This document shows positions 21,382 to 33,540 of a stretch of DNA of 64,000 bases, one piece after another; the first letter of the stretch is position 1; every line of letters begins with the position of its first letter. Source of the stretch: Scalesia atractyloides. Its lineage: Eukaryota > Streptophyta > Magnoliopsida > Asterales > Asteraceae. The notes below the pieces were generated by a model that was not told the origin of the DNA, ran no database searches, and worked only from the letters and a program-made list of their open reading frames with translations. The position numbers were made by a program, and so were the translations under genes. The stretch lies in the NCBI GenBank assembly GCA_947069175.1, contig CAMTDV010000009.1, positions 11,727,663 to 11,791,662 on the forward strand. The letters run 5' to 3'.

Positions 21382-22156
21382 CTACAGGAATATACATAAG
21401 AAGATTGTGAGTTTAAGGAGTCTTTTTAGGTGTCATGTGTCTTAAAAAAATGGCATAAACATCAATAATGCAACTACATCCATAGGATGTCTTGGGTTTG
21501 CTCATGTTTGGGCCTCCAATGTCCCCCATACCTTCACCTGTATAGTCATGTGGGCCCCCAGTAGGATTCACATTGGTATTGGCGGTTTAACACTCGCATC
21601 ACCCGAATGAAAACCATGAAATATGTTTGCGAGATGTATGGTCGGAGGGTGTCCAGGTGTAGACACAATTACAACTCAAAGTGGGGTTAGCTCACACGAC
21701 GTTTGGTATAGCATGCTTTGGCCTAATAGGTCCTTCGTACTCTCATTGTTAGTCCCCAGGTAGGCAAACTGGTCCTTTATTTTGGATTTATACGAATGCC
21801 AAGCCTAGACAGGACGTTCCGACTACCGGTACTTGTACCCTTCCAGTTACTACATGCCCGTCATGAGAACTCACTTTAATGTGATTTGAAAATACAAAAA
21901 TCGTTGCAAAAGTCATGGAAATTGTGTGGTGTGTGCTCTCATGGATATGATATGTTATGAGAATATGATTCATGATAGGCATTGTATAATAATATGTACT
22001 TATGAACATGCTTGCATAACATTGAATGTAACAATAAACATAAAGCATATAAACATCATGAATTTTGCATGTAACACACAAACAATTTAAAAATTCTAAT
22101 CAACTATAGTATAGGCTCTAAGGGTCTAATAACCTATCCTATATCCCTATAGTCAT

Positions 22157-22172
22157 GGCTCTGATACCAATC
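22157..22172 (-). other. Primer-binding site, chromovirus copy 1
   Basis: Minus strand: after the LTR end GGTGTGACA and GAT comes TGGTATCAGAGCC, complementary to the 3' end of plant initiator tRNA-Met. Marks the start of minus-strand DNA synthesis. Confidence 0.9.
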
Positions 22173-23321
22173 TGTCACACCCCGACCCGCAGCGGAATAA
22201 GAGTCGGGGCATAATTGGGTTATCACCAAAGCTCATGATGTTTACTAATACGTTTCATATTTATTAAATTCAAAATTACATCCTCAATATTCCAAACAAG
22301 TTCATACAATTACAAAGAAAAGTAACTAAATAAACAATCCAAAGTCTAAACCGATTTATTCTTCTAAGCCATCCTATATGTTTCTTGCTGCAACTGGATC
22401 ACCTGTATCATGTGTAAAAATGGGGGTTTTTGGGTCAGCAAAAGTTGGCGAGTGAACCTTGTTAGAAAACATTTATTATTGATTTCTTGTTATAATTAAT
22501 ATGGAAAAATTGTGCAATAATCATATGTGAGCAAACGTAAATAATCATACAATAACATACAATAACATACAATAACAAACCACCTTGCATAAATATATGA
22601 CATGAATGATAATGTAAATGTTGGCAACGTCACGTTCACGCTCATAGGTAATGGGGAACGGTTCCGCTCATAGGTAATGGGGAACAGATGGCCTATGATG
22701 AAATGTATGTGCGATCAAGGCTCAATCAAACGAAGCCGATCGTATGTTGGCAACGCCTCGTTCACGCTCATAGGTAATGGGGAACGGTTCACCCTCATAG
22801 GTAATGGGGAACGGCGGCCTAATGATGATGTATGTACTGAAAATGATAAATTTAATCTAAACATTAACCACACAAACAGTTGATACATATTAAATACACA
22901 TTTGATCATGGATATGATGGATGCACAAGTGTTTAAATGTAATAAATAATATGACACATGATACACCCCAAAAACGTGATTAAAACGGGGAATTTGTAGA
23001 GATTCACTCACATTTGGTGCGTTCGTTTGACGATGTTGAATGCGCACGAGTTTAGAGGGTTGATCGACGAGGATTAACTAACCTAAATAATAACGAAAAG
23101 GTACGGTAAATAAGTGGATTTTATTAACAATTTTAATTGGATTTTTAGATTTATTTTTGTGAGTTTAAGGTTATTTTCTAACTTTAAAAACAATAATTTA
23201 AATTATTTTTAATTGATTTTTAAATTAAATAAATAAAAATATAAAAAAATGTTGACTTTTTGGGTTGACCGTTGACCATTGACCCTGACTGTTGACCGGT
23301 TCGGTCGTGTATTTGTTTGCA

Positions 23322-23729
23322 GTGAGTGAGGTTCGAACTTGTGACCTCCCGTACGCGTGCACGCAGCTCTACCAACTGAGCTACGTGTCTAACCCGAAAT
23401 ATTTCTGTTTTTAATTATATTTATATACTATTTAATTTATTCAAAATTCATTTATTTTTAAAAAGGATTTTAATTACATCGAACCGGTGTGCATAACAGG
23501 TCTCGAACCCGGGACCTGTTGTTTAACGCTGCACACAGTCCACCGCTGGACTGTGTGTCTAACCTGGTTAAAACACTTGTTTTTATTTCTCTTATATACT
23601 AACTGGAAGTTTCCGTGTTTGGGTTTTATAAAAAGTCTGAATATTGTGACGAATCGGAACAAGGACAGACTCGAACCCGGTATCCCTATTATTCAAATGC
23701 ACACAGTCCACCGCTGGACTGTGTGTGCT
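23322..23729 (-). other. tRNA-like segments 1-3 in LTR B
   Basis: Segment 1 at 23322-23390, segment 2 at 23488-23560 and segment 3 at 23661-23729, in the same order and strand as in LTR A. Segment 2 has the unmutated CCAGCGGTGGACTG here, so LTR A carries a G-to-A change there. Confidence 0.75.
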
Positions 23730-24567
23730 AACCCGAGATATAACCCGATTTATATTAAATATATACACAACCTAACTTCATCTTCTTCGCTAAAACAACT
23801 CAGATAACTGATATTCGACTGATCTTGTTCAATTCAATTAACGGACATATAAATGATTAAAACGTAATGGATAGGGAAGGTTTTGGAAATGAATGTACCG
23901 GAAAGATGACTTTTCTCAGAACTCCGGCAAAGTCGTCGGCTCTGTTTTATGAACTCCGTCTGAGCGGACAAATTAACAGTTTTGATTAACAAATTGTGAA
24001 ATTGAATGACTAAACAAGAGTTATCAGAAGGTTTAAATGATTATACCGTTTCACAGCGCAATTTAGGAATTTTCAGAAATCTTCCGGCGAGTGCTGATTA
24101 TCCGATATCATCGTTTGGGACTGATTCTGGTTGAAGGGTTTGAGTTAGTAAAAGTCTAACAATAGATAGAAGATGAAAGAATTGAGAAATTTACCGTTTG
24201 ATGAATGACACGGTTTTCCGGCGAAAGTCCGGTGATATCAGATAGCGATTCCGATAATCAGAAATTAGAGCAAAAGTGAAATGGGAGGTTCTGTGAGTGT
24301 TTTTGAGTCGCGAGATGATGATTTTGATAGAGTAAATCAGGAAGTAAAGGATTTCGGTTTTTTTAACTCCCAAACTCATATGAATCGAAACAATTAAAGA
24401 CTGAATTTGATTAAGAACGTGCGTCGTAATGGTTACATCGGTTATCAGTAATTGCGATCACTCAATCGTCTAGAAAGTTGAAAGCCGATGAACGGTTTCA
24501 GTTTGGCGTAAACAGATGATTTCACAGGTGAACTTATGTTTTATTTGTTTCCTAGATTACACAAAGA

Positions 24568-24642
24568 CATCAAGTGGCGGAGTGGTTAAGTGTTGGTTGG
24601 TTAGGTCTTCCGGCTGACCCGGGTTCGAAACCCGGCAGCCCC
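24568..24642 (+). other. tRNA-like segment 4 in LTR B
   Basis: Antisense to the element, with A box TGGCGGAGTGGTTAAGTG intact, the perfect CCGGG/CCCGG T-arm and CTTTT directly after. Confidence 0.75.
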
Positions 24643-24879
24643 TTTTCATTTTTAATTGCTTTATTTTTATTTTTTAATAATTTTAATTTCCATATTCTAA
24701 AATGTTTATTAGTTATGTTTTGTTTAAAATTAAAATAAGCATTAAATGAGCAACGAAAATTTGAAACTGATTATTCGATTAATAAACGAAGCGGGTTTTG
24801 AAAACCCGTTTTTCGACGGATGTTACACAGAGGATATAGATAAGTTCTTAGACTAGTTTTTATTTTATTCAATTTAACA

Positions 24880-25251
24880 GTGCTATGCACTGATAGTTTA
24901 GTATAGCAGTGTTTTAGTTAGTTACAACTTTGTTAGCTGTCACTATCAACCATGACGTCAGTTTAGTATAAATAGGTGAAGTTGTAACTGTAAACTTCGT
25001 TTTCCTGAAAAAGATCATTTCGCACTTTATCTTCTTCATTTCTTACTATCAAACGATTGTAATTAGCTAAGGGGGAGTTTCTGAATCACATGCAAAGTTT
25101 ATCAACTTGAAAGCATGATGGTGATGAAAACAAACGACCAATTGCTTGTAGTAAAAGTTTTCCACTAATTCTGCTGCATATCTTTCTAATTCAATCCATT
25201 TTCCATTCTTCGAAACAAAAACTACAAGTGATTTAAACTTAGATCCTGACA
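24880..25251 (+). repeat. 5' LTR of the Sirevirus-like copia element
   Basis: Ends ...GATCCTGACA at 25251, three bases before a PBS. It holds TGACGTCA (24953) and TATAAATA (24967) in promoter order, then a CT-rich leader. The left border is uncertain: TGCTATGC (about 24882) or TGATAGTT (about 24890) could be the start. The matching 3' LTR must lie beyond the window. Confidence 0.7.
24953..24974 (+). promoter_or_regulatory. CRE/bZIP site plus TATA box of the copia LTR
   Basis: TGACGTCA (24953-24960) is a palindromic bZIP-type site, six bases upstream of TATAAATA (24967-24974). Spacing and place fit a core LTR promoter. A similar pair precedes ORF3. Confidence 0.6.
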
Positions 25252-25253
25252 AT

Positions 25254-25265
25254 TGGTATCAGAGC
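25254..25265 (+). other. Primer-binding site of the Sirevirus-like element
   Basis: TGGTATCAGAGC matches the complement of the plant initiator tRNA-Met 3' end and begins two bases after the LTR. Confidence 0.92.
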
Positions 25266-25409
25266 CTGGTCAATCGATTTTGATTTAACAGTCAAATTGA
25301 TTTGAACAGATCAGCTCTTTGTGCTAATTCGTTTGACAGTTTTACTTAAATACAGAGTTTTATTACTACAAAAGTTTTTTAAAACACAAATCTGTTGTAT
25401 ACAAGAGAA

Positions 25410-27831
25410 ATGGCACAAAACACACCAGAATCCAATATTGGATCCATGTTCAAACCACCGATGTTGAAACGAAATGAATATTTTATTTTGAAACGCCGGA
25501 TGGGTCATATTCTCGCCCAACAGAACACCGGATGCTGGAGATCCGTTGTGTTTGGACCTCATATACCCATGGTTCCAAGCACAGAGGATCCTCACACTCA
25601 AGTCCTTAAGAAACTCGAAAATTACTCTGAACAGGATTTCCTCAAGATTGAATTGGATGCTAAGGCCTTTAGCATCGTTGCTTCGGCCTTGCCTAATGAG
25701 ATTTATGAAGGATTGCTTCATTGTAATAGTGCTAAGAGTTATAAGATGCTCTTAAAGAGCAGTTCGGTGGTACTGAAGAGGTGATAAAGAATGATAGAGA
25801 GGTTTTAAACCAATAGTATGAAACATTTTGCCACGTTAAGGGTGAATCATTAACCCAACAGTTCGAACCATATAGCTGTCTCATAAGTGAGCTCAAATTG
25901 GTAAAAGTATAACTCCCAAATTCGACTATAAACAGTCGTTTCATGAGATCCTTACCTGAGAAATGGGAGACTGTAGCTTATGTCACTAGAACAGCTGTTG
26001 GTTACAAGGAAATGACCTTGACACAACTTCATGGACGACTCCTCACTTATGAGAAGAGAGTTGAACCAGAAAAAGAGTTGCAAGAGTCAGGGAAATTGAC
26101 TGATGACTATACTTTGAGAAACACTACTTTATATAGTCATGAGGAGGGGTCTAGATGTGGAAAGGATCAGAGTTATGATCATTACATTGATATAACATCT
26201 GGAAACAATTTCAACTCTGATCCTAGTTCACCCAATTTTGCTTTTGCTGCAAATTGTGAAAGCCAGCCTCTGACAATCTGTCTTTTGAAATGAATGGCTT
26301 ATAAAATTTTGAACCCACTGACCTTGAAGAGATGGAAATTTTGCATCAGCTGTTACTTTTAAGTGTTAGAGCAAGTAAATTCTACAAAAGAACTAGTAGA
26401 AGGTTTCCAGGATTGCATGGGGGGTTGAAAGTTGGGTTGGATAAGTCTAATATCCAAATGTTACAAATGTAACAAGATGGGTCACTTTGCCAGAGAATAC
26501 AGATCACAATCTGCAGGACCAATTGTAACACATCCTGGCAACAGACCTCAAAGCACTGTCCAGTATTCCCAATATACCCCTGCACCTCAAATGCAAAACA
26601 CTGTACACTTTGCACATCCTGTTACTACAGTTCCTATCCATTATGTTCAAGCACCTGCACCATAGATTCAATATGTCCAAACACCACCTCAAGTACATGT
26701 GCAGCAAATGCCACAAGTTACTCAACCTACTCAAACCACTGCTACACCAGCAGAGGTTACTCAACAAAGCTTTTTCACACAAGATTTTGTTGATTGGAGT
26801 AGTTTGCCTAAGGAATTAACAGATGAAAACTTTGCTCTCATAGCCAAAAATTATTTTGAAAATGAAAATATATGTTTAATGGCTTTGGAGACCATTGTTG
26901 AAGGTGATGAATCTGTGGAGCAGGAGTTAAAGTCTGATGTGTTTGATTGTTGTGAAGCAGTGGTTATACCAGAACTTACACCAGTGGTTGAAGTAAATGT
27001 TGTTGATGCTGAAAAAGTGTGATTGTGCTCTTATGGCTGCTTCGAAGGTATCACCTCAGATCCTCGAAGATCTATGTAATGACAAATGCATTATTGCTTT
27101 TGCAAACATAAAACAGGTGAATGAAAACATGAGAAACAAAATTTTAGAAGATTAAGTTAATTTTGAAAAACTTGTTAAAGAGTTGAAAACAAAGTTAAGT
27201 GAAAAAGATTCTAAAATGAGTAGTCTAAGGCATGAATCAAGCATAACCAAATACCAGCTCCAAACCATGGTAGAAAAATACCAGGTTTGCAAACAGGAGC
27301 TTGAATCTACCTAGATCACTTGTGAAAAGTAGGTAGAGTCTTGTAAAGGTTATGAGCTTATACTTGATGCTCAAATCAAGAGAAACATAAAGTTTGGAAT
27401 AGGCTTTAGAGATATTCTGAGCTGGTTGAAATAGTCCCAACAAACGTGGCTTGTGAAGAAATTAAAATCACTGATAAAAATGGAAACAAAATTATTCTTG
27501 AAAAACCAGAGGTTTCAACAAAAGATAAAGAAATTGAAAAATATCAGTTTAAACCAACCTGGTCAGATGAATGTGATATTTTGGAAAACTTCAAGCCAAT
27601 GGACTTTTCAATCACTGATGGTATAAAAGCACCAAAAGCACTGGTGATCCCTATCAAAGACTTGCCAGCAGAGGTTACATTCACTGCTCTCAAAAAGTCT
27701 GATAGGAAAAGGAAAGAAAAGGTTAAATACTTGTTTTGTGAATTTTGTGAAAAGAGAAACCAAGTGGCTGCAAATTGTTTTCTTTTAAAAGCCTATGAAA
27801 TAAACAAAACTTGTGTTATACCCAAATCTTC
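25410..27831 (+). pseudogene. Gag of the Sirevirus-like copia element, 5' part
   Basis: ATG at 25410. The copia gag (UBN2-like) reads KPPMLKRNEYFIL, LDAKAFSIVASALP, then after a frameshift near 25740 FMRSLPEKWETVAYV (25943 on). A first zinc knuckle, CYKCNKMGHFAREY (about 26460-26503), has lost its last cysteine. A Gln/Pro/Thr-rich segment (26500-26800) and an acidic segment follow, then a stretch rich in Lys/Glu heptads, likely coiled coil (27020-27430, several stops). A second knuckle, CEFCEKRNQVAANC (27737-27778), has Gln in place of His. The frame is cut at 27831 by a solo LTR and resumes at 31295. Long gag with a coiled coil is typical of Sireviruses. Confidence 0.82.
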
Positions 27832-28720
27832 TGTGACATCTGTGTATTTTAATCATCGTACTATTCCGATCAATTTTGTAATTTTGTAACATTTTGTTTT
27901 ATTCCGAGATTTATTTTAATACTTATGACATTTCATATTTTCAATCCTTGTTCAAATTCGACCTTTCAAATCACTTCTGGAAATGAAATCGCAAACCGTT
28001 ACGTAAACGTAATCAGTTTAATGAGACGTACACTCTGTAACAATTACATAAGCTAAACATACCCTAAATATCCTCTATATAACTTAGAAATAAGTTTTGA
28101 GGGCTTCGGTGTGGCAAAAACATGCTTATTCAACTTCAGGGGCTATTTTGCAAATTCTGCGAAACTATGCCGTTAAGCATATTTCCTAATCCGGAACATG
28201 TACGCGCATTCAAAAATTTTTGTAATCATAAAAATCTAGTATTTTAATTATTAGAATGAAAAAATATCATTCGTTACGCGTTTACGTTCATTTACGCGTT
28301 CGTTACGATTTTCGTCGTAATTAACCGAAAACCGCAACCGTGCGATCGAACGAACCGACACCCGGGACATTTTTGGACACATTTCAAGTTTCCTAAGCTT
28401 TATCATCCTTATAAAGCTTTAAAATGAGGTTAACGGGTGTTAAAAGTGCCAAAATGCAACAAAACAAAGTGCAGGGACTAAACTGCAACTTTTGCAAACT
28501 GCTGCCTGAACATGGCCCTTACGGACCGTAAGCTAAGGACCATACGGTCTGTAAGCCCTGCCCAGCACAGCTGGTTGCTTGGCAGCTTCTTGTTCATTTG
28601 CCTTGACACATATAACTTGTTTTTTCCACACTTCTCCTGGTTACAACACCTCACTAAACACTTGTAATGATCCTAAAACATCTCCTAACACTTGGAATGA
28701 TCTTGTGGCTTCAAGAAATC

Positions 28721-28728
28721 TATAAATA
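28721..28728 (+). promoter_or_regulatory. TATA box of the solo LTR
   Basis: TATAAATA followed by a CT-rich leader (28745-28800), the same layout as the solo LTR at 3738. Confidence 0.5.
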
Positions 28729-29929
28729 CCCTCATTGTTGCAACCATTTCCTTTGCTCGTTCCTTCTTTTCTTTCTATAACTCTAAGTGGAGACTTCCAC
28801 ATTGTTGGAGGTCTACCATATTAGTTTTCCTGAGCTCTTAAGTGTTCTTCAAACACAAGTAAGTGCTCTTCCTAGTCTTGTTTAGTTATTTTAGCTATTT
28901 CAAGCTAAAAGTCAAACAGCGTTTGACTTTCAGCTTTAACCATTAATTGGTCAAAGCAAATTTCAATTGAGCTTTGCAACGTGATCTTAATCACGATGGT
29001 TATGATCCATAGCGATCATGCCTACAGATTACCACGTTTACTAGTTGTAGTGACGAGTCAAATTTTCGGACAATAATGCGCAAAATGAGTATTATACGAC
29101 GGAACTATTTTTAGGTGTCAAAAAGCTTTGTTTTGATACCAAATCCGTTTTATAAACTTAGTTAGACATGCTAAACATGTCTAACTCGTCACTTTTGGTT
29201 TAGTGCTTGTTTAGGTCGTAAGTCGAGCGGTCTTGACCACCGCTTTGACTTTCGAATCCGACCTGATTGGTCGATCTTAGGATCCAACCAAACTCATATT
29301 TGTGACCATAGTTATATAGGAAATAACCCTCTGAGGTTATACCTTATGGTCATGTCGTTTGGTTAGTATTATGATAGGTCGATATTATGCCTTTATAAAT
29401 GATCAAAATGCCCTTTTGCACATAAATTCAATTTAAGCATATGTGGCTAAATTTTTGACATATAAACTGATATTACAACATTATTAAACATGTTTGGGAA
29501 TTTAAGACTTATCATAGGACATGTTTAACCATCCGATCACGCGTTTACACAAATGACACGTTAAAGTAGCGTAAACTACCTTAACGGGTCATTACGAGTC
29601 AAAAGCACTTAGGATCACTTCCATATCAGAATGTTGAGTTTATTAAATCATACCATATGAGTTCCAACACTCATTTGATTTATAAGACATCATTCTATCC
29701 AATCCGCCGATTTAAAGTCCCGACTCATTAACATAATTATCCGATCTTAGGAACCATTTGATTCCTCGTACTCTTGAGCTTTATTATTCTTCTTGAACAA
29801 GGATACTTTTGCAACCCCAAGTGAGTACATAGACCCCTCTTTTATATTTTTCAAATATTTTGGGTGAACACATGTGCCTACTCGATACTTTCATGTTTTC
29901 ACTTTTTATGACATATACTTGCTATGTTC

Positions 29930-30150
29930 ATCTAGTACATATATAGTACATGATTTCAATTATGTTTTGCTATGTATGTTGACTGAGCATGCTAGCACAT
30001 TGATTTCAAAGACATCTTTTGCGGCATATGTTTACTTAGCATATGAGCACATTGATTTACATTACATTTTTGCTATGTATGTTGACTGAGCATGCTAGCA
30101 CATCGATTTTATGGACATTTCTACTTCGTATGTTGACTTAGCATACTTAG
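29930..30150 (+). repeat. Diverged tandem repeat, period about 50 bp
   Basis: Units begin near 29968, 30024, 30071 and 30126 with TATGTTGACTGAGCATGC and AGCACATTGATTT-like text. A partial unit is at about 29931. The GCATGC/CATATG cores are palindromic. Confidence 0.65.
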
Positions 30151-31294
30151 TACATGGTTTAAAGACATTTTTCATGACATTGCTTACATTGACTATGACA
30201 TTTGGTTTGTTTAACGGGACATAATACATTCATTAACATTGATCACGCCGCCCGGTAGTATGTAATGGTACCATAGGACTTGACAAATCCCGTTCCCCGC
30301 TTCCTAGGTTTGTTTGGAAGTAGGGAATGACAGAATCCGAATACATTTTTGATAAACCTTTGACATGATAAGGGTTTATCCGACAGTCTCAATGCTTGAA
30401 TGTATGCGATAAACATAACTACATAAATATTCATATCAAATAAAGCATTGGTTTTGCAAAACATGACTTTTGATTTAAACTTTGGTTTATTCAAGACATT
30501 GTTTTGTACAAGACATTTGTTGTACAAGACATGGTTTATACTTAACATTGTAACACATTACATTGTTTGCATATGACATTTGACATTGGTTAGAAAAGAC
30601 ATTTTTTGTGATTATTTGATAAGTGATTTAAATAACGAGATGTGTGTAATATGATAAAAGCATGGTGGATACGCCGCTGGTACTTCCTATTATAAGTGCT
30701 TTCATGATATTACATATCGTAGTGTTATTTAAACCACTTCGACAAAGACAAAGACATGACACATTTGGTAAAATAACATATATTTTTCACATGACACTGT
30801 TTTATAAAAGGCATATTTTATACCATTCATTTTCATCCGGTTAATTATTTAACCATACATCCTTCTTTTAAATCAATTGATTTTCATATTTATTTTCATA
30901 TGATTTTATAAAAGAAAACATTTTATAAGGTTCACGACTACTTTTCGATAAACTATTAATTTAACTTCAAGTCATGAATCCTCATCAACAAAACCTATGT
31001 ATCTCACAGGCATTTTTATGCTGACGTACTTATTTTCACATGTGTTTCAGGAGCTAATGCTTAAAGTTGATTCATGTGACACTTAGGACGTACTTTGGGC
31101 TTTAGTGACTTCAAATATACAAGACAATTAGAATTTCATTTATTTTCTTTTATTCCAAGACATTGTAATCAACTTTCATTCCATAATACAAAACTTTATA
31201 TTACCATGGTTGTTGAAACAATACTTCTGCTACTCCACTCCCTGACGTTTCCGCCGCGGTTTGTTGTTTTACGCGGTCAGGGTGTGACATCTTC

Positions 31295-31667
31295 TAGATG
31301 CACCATCTGCAACAAAACAAATCACATGACCCAAGAGTGTGCCTATCTCAAAATCTATCATCAAAAGGTAAAAGAGATTAGAGCAAAAGCTCTTGAAAGA
31401 GAATGTTCAAGCTTTTCTGAAAACAAATCCATAAAGAACTTTGAATCAATTGAAACATCTGTCACAAAAGCTTTAAATCAAACCTCTATTCACAGAGAAA
31501 TTCAAGTGACAGATGCACCTTCATCAAACCAGTTCGAAGAGGAAAAGCCACCTAAATATCAAAAGGTGCCTATGGTTAATGAGACTTACAAAAAGCCTTC
31601 TAAGCCAAGGGTAAATAGGCATCATCATGGTTACCAACAGTTGATAGGAAATGGTTCCCAACAGTAG
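31295..31667 (+). pseudogene. Gag 3' part, after the solo LTR
   Basis: Resumes with an intact CCHC knuckle, CTICNKTNHMTQEC (31299-31340), then a Lys/Glu-rich segment and a basic tail ending NGSQQ and a stop at 31667. That knuckle parallels the degenerate one at 27737, so gag had at least three knuckle modules. The region 31668-31800 continues with a Ser/Thr-rich linker in frame. Confidence 0.8.
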
Positions 31668-31799
31668 TTAAAAAAATCTGATCTAACCACTACTCATTCA
31701 TCTGAACTTGAGTCTGGATCATCTGATACCCCATCCAAAGCCATTCTGGCTTTGGAAACTCACCTAAACTAATTATTTCAAAAACATGTGCATGGAGCT

Positions 31800-33170
31800 T
31801 CTACTTGCCTTGACAGTCTTTGGTATGTAGATAGTGGGGGCTCCAGGCACATGACAAGATGTAAAGCCCTGCTCAGAGATTTTAAAGCTCATGGAGGGGG
31901 TGATATATCCTTTGGAAATTCAAAAGGGAAGGTGTTAGGGTGAGGATGTGTCTCAGCTGGAAAACTCAAGTTTGAGAATGTGAATCTCATTAATAGTCTA
32001 AAATTCAATCTTCTGAGTGTCTCACAAATGAATGATAAAGGTTATGGTTCCTTCTTCACAAAGGAAACTTGTTAGATAGTAGGCCCAGAGGTTGTTAAAA
32101 AGATTAATCAAATAAGAGCAAAGCACAACTTACTGCTAATAGGGTAGGGAATGTGTATGTGGTTGACATGGTAAAAGATAATCCTATATCAAATGTTTGT
32201 TTGTTCTCAGTTGCATCAAGCAAAGAAACAAAATTATGGCATAAAAGACTAGGTCACACAAATCTAAAAACCATCTCCACTCTCTCAAAACAAAGTCTTG
32301 TCAGAGGTTTGCCACACAAACAATTTACTTGTGAAGAACATTGTGTTTCCTGTTTTAAAGGTAAACAACATAAAAGTTCTTACAAGTCAATTGAAAAGTC
32401 CAAAACAAGTCAGTGCTTACAGTTACTTCATATGGACTTGTTTGGACCTGTGAAACTCATGAGGTTAAAACACAAAAAGGTATTGCCTGGTGATAGTTGA
32501 TGTTTTTCCAGGTTCACATGGACTTTCTTTTTACACTCTAAGGATGAAACAGCAAACATTTTGCAAAACTTTGTAAAACAAGTTGAAAAGAAATTTGATC
32601 TTCCTGTAAAAATCTTTATGAGTGACAATGGGACAGAGTTTAGGAACAAAGAGTTGGATGCCTTTTGTGAGTCAAAAGGGATTGTTAGGCAATATAGCAT
32701 CCCTAGAACTCCAGAACAAAATGGAGTTGTTGAAAGGAAAAACAAAACTTTGATTGAATCAGCAAGAACTATGCTAGCAGATTCTGGTTTACCCTTGTCC
32801 TTTTGGGCAGAAGCTGTAAACACTGCTTGTTATGTTCAAAATAGAGTTTTGATAAACCCGAGGCATCAAAAGACTGCTTATGAATTACTTTATAAAATCA
32901 AACCTCTGATCTCTTATTTTAAAGTCTTTGGCTACCCATGCTTCATTTTAAATTTAAAGGATTCAATATCCAAGTTTGCAGCCAAAGTTAACTGTGGTTA
33001 TTTTCTGGGATACTCAACCACTACCAAAGCCTAAAGAATTTTTAATTCGAGGACCAAGTGTGTTGAAGAAACTCTGAATGTGAAGTTCAATGAACTCTCA
33101 TCTTTGAAAATCCCAGCAAATCCTGCTGAATTGTTTGACATGTCCAAATTTACCTTTGAAGACTAACCAT
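31800..33170 (+). pseudogene. Protease and integrase of the Sirevirus-like element
   Basis: Protease: WYVDSGGSRHMT at 31821-31856 with catalytic DSG. GAG-pre-integrase: LWHKRLGH and CVSCFKGKQH (about 32235-32360) form the HHCC finger. Integrase core: HMDLFGPV (first Asp, about 32430), SDNGTEF (second Asp, about 32620) and TPEQNGVVER (Glu, about 32720), the DD35E triad. FGYPCFILN and GYFLGYS mark the C-terminal end. Stops at 31677, 31771, 31941, 32074 and 32500 and a frameshift near 32500 break the frame. PR-IN before RT is the copia order. The 33035-33540 stretch is the integrase-to-RT linker. Confidence 0.88.
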
Positions 33171-33540
33171 GCAGGTACCCCACAGTCATCAAATCAAGAG
33201 CAAGGATATGACTGCATCCTTCCAAATTTCAAAATCAATCCTTCAGGCAAAGGAGCAGATGTTAGTCAATGGTGAAAGCTCTGCCAGGTCAACAATGGTT
33301 AATACTCAAACCTCCGCCAGCTCTCAAAACCAAACATCTGTTGATAAAATTCCACAACAAATGGACAAAAGTCAACCCACTTTCACATCCATTCCACCAA
33401 TTCCTCCACCACCATTCCAATCAGAGACTGGACCATCATTCACCAACAGAGAATAGCTTAGATGATACACATTTACAAGCTTCACCTCAGAATGCCATTG
33501 TCCCATATCAAGGTGAATTGATTTTCCTCAAAAGCCATCC

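Larger units (their letters stand above)
14028..24827 (-). mobile_element. Chromovirus (Ty3/gypsy, Tekay/Del-like) copy 1, full-length
   Basis: A complete 10.8 kb element on the minus strand. It has LTRs 14028-16676 and 22173-24827, a PBS next to the right LTR, a PPT next to the left LTR, gag, protease, RT, RNase H, integrase and a chromodomain-like C-terminus. It is flanked by the CAGAG duplication. Integrase lies after RT/RNase H, the gypsy order. The chromodomain and initiator-tRNA-Met-type PBS point to chromoviruses. The long LTRs (2.65 kb) and one-frame gag-pol layout fit the Tekay/Del clade, which I infer without a tree. Coding is interrupted by at least three frameshifts and one in-frame TGA, so this copy is non-autonomous now. 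The two LTRs differ at about 2% over the first 190 bp by eye. Confidence 0.92.
22173..24827 (-). repeat. LTR B (5' LTR of chromovirus copy 1)
   Basis: 2655 bp, a near-identical partner of LTR A. It shares LTR A-specific variants not seen in LTRs C and D, so this pair belongs to one insertion. On the minus strand it is the promoter LTR: it precedes the PBS and gag. Confidence 0.93.
27832..31289 (+). mobile_element. Solo LTR, 3.46 kb, with perfect TSD TCTTC
   Basis: Opens TGTGACATC, closes GGGTGTGACA, and is flanked by TCTTC at 27827-27831 and 31290-31294. Removing it and one TSD copy restores the gag frame exactly: a Pro-Lys-Ser-Ser run is followed by Arg and the knuckle Cys. TATAAATA lies at 28721 with a CT-rich leader. 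No gag or pol inside; the ORFs at 29874, 30243 and 30662 are low-complexity. It contains a diverged tandem repeat (29930-30150) and one copy of the motif arrayed in the LTR at 3738. A solo LTR arises by recombination between the two LTRs of a full element. Confidence 0.88.
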
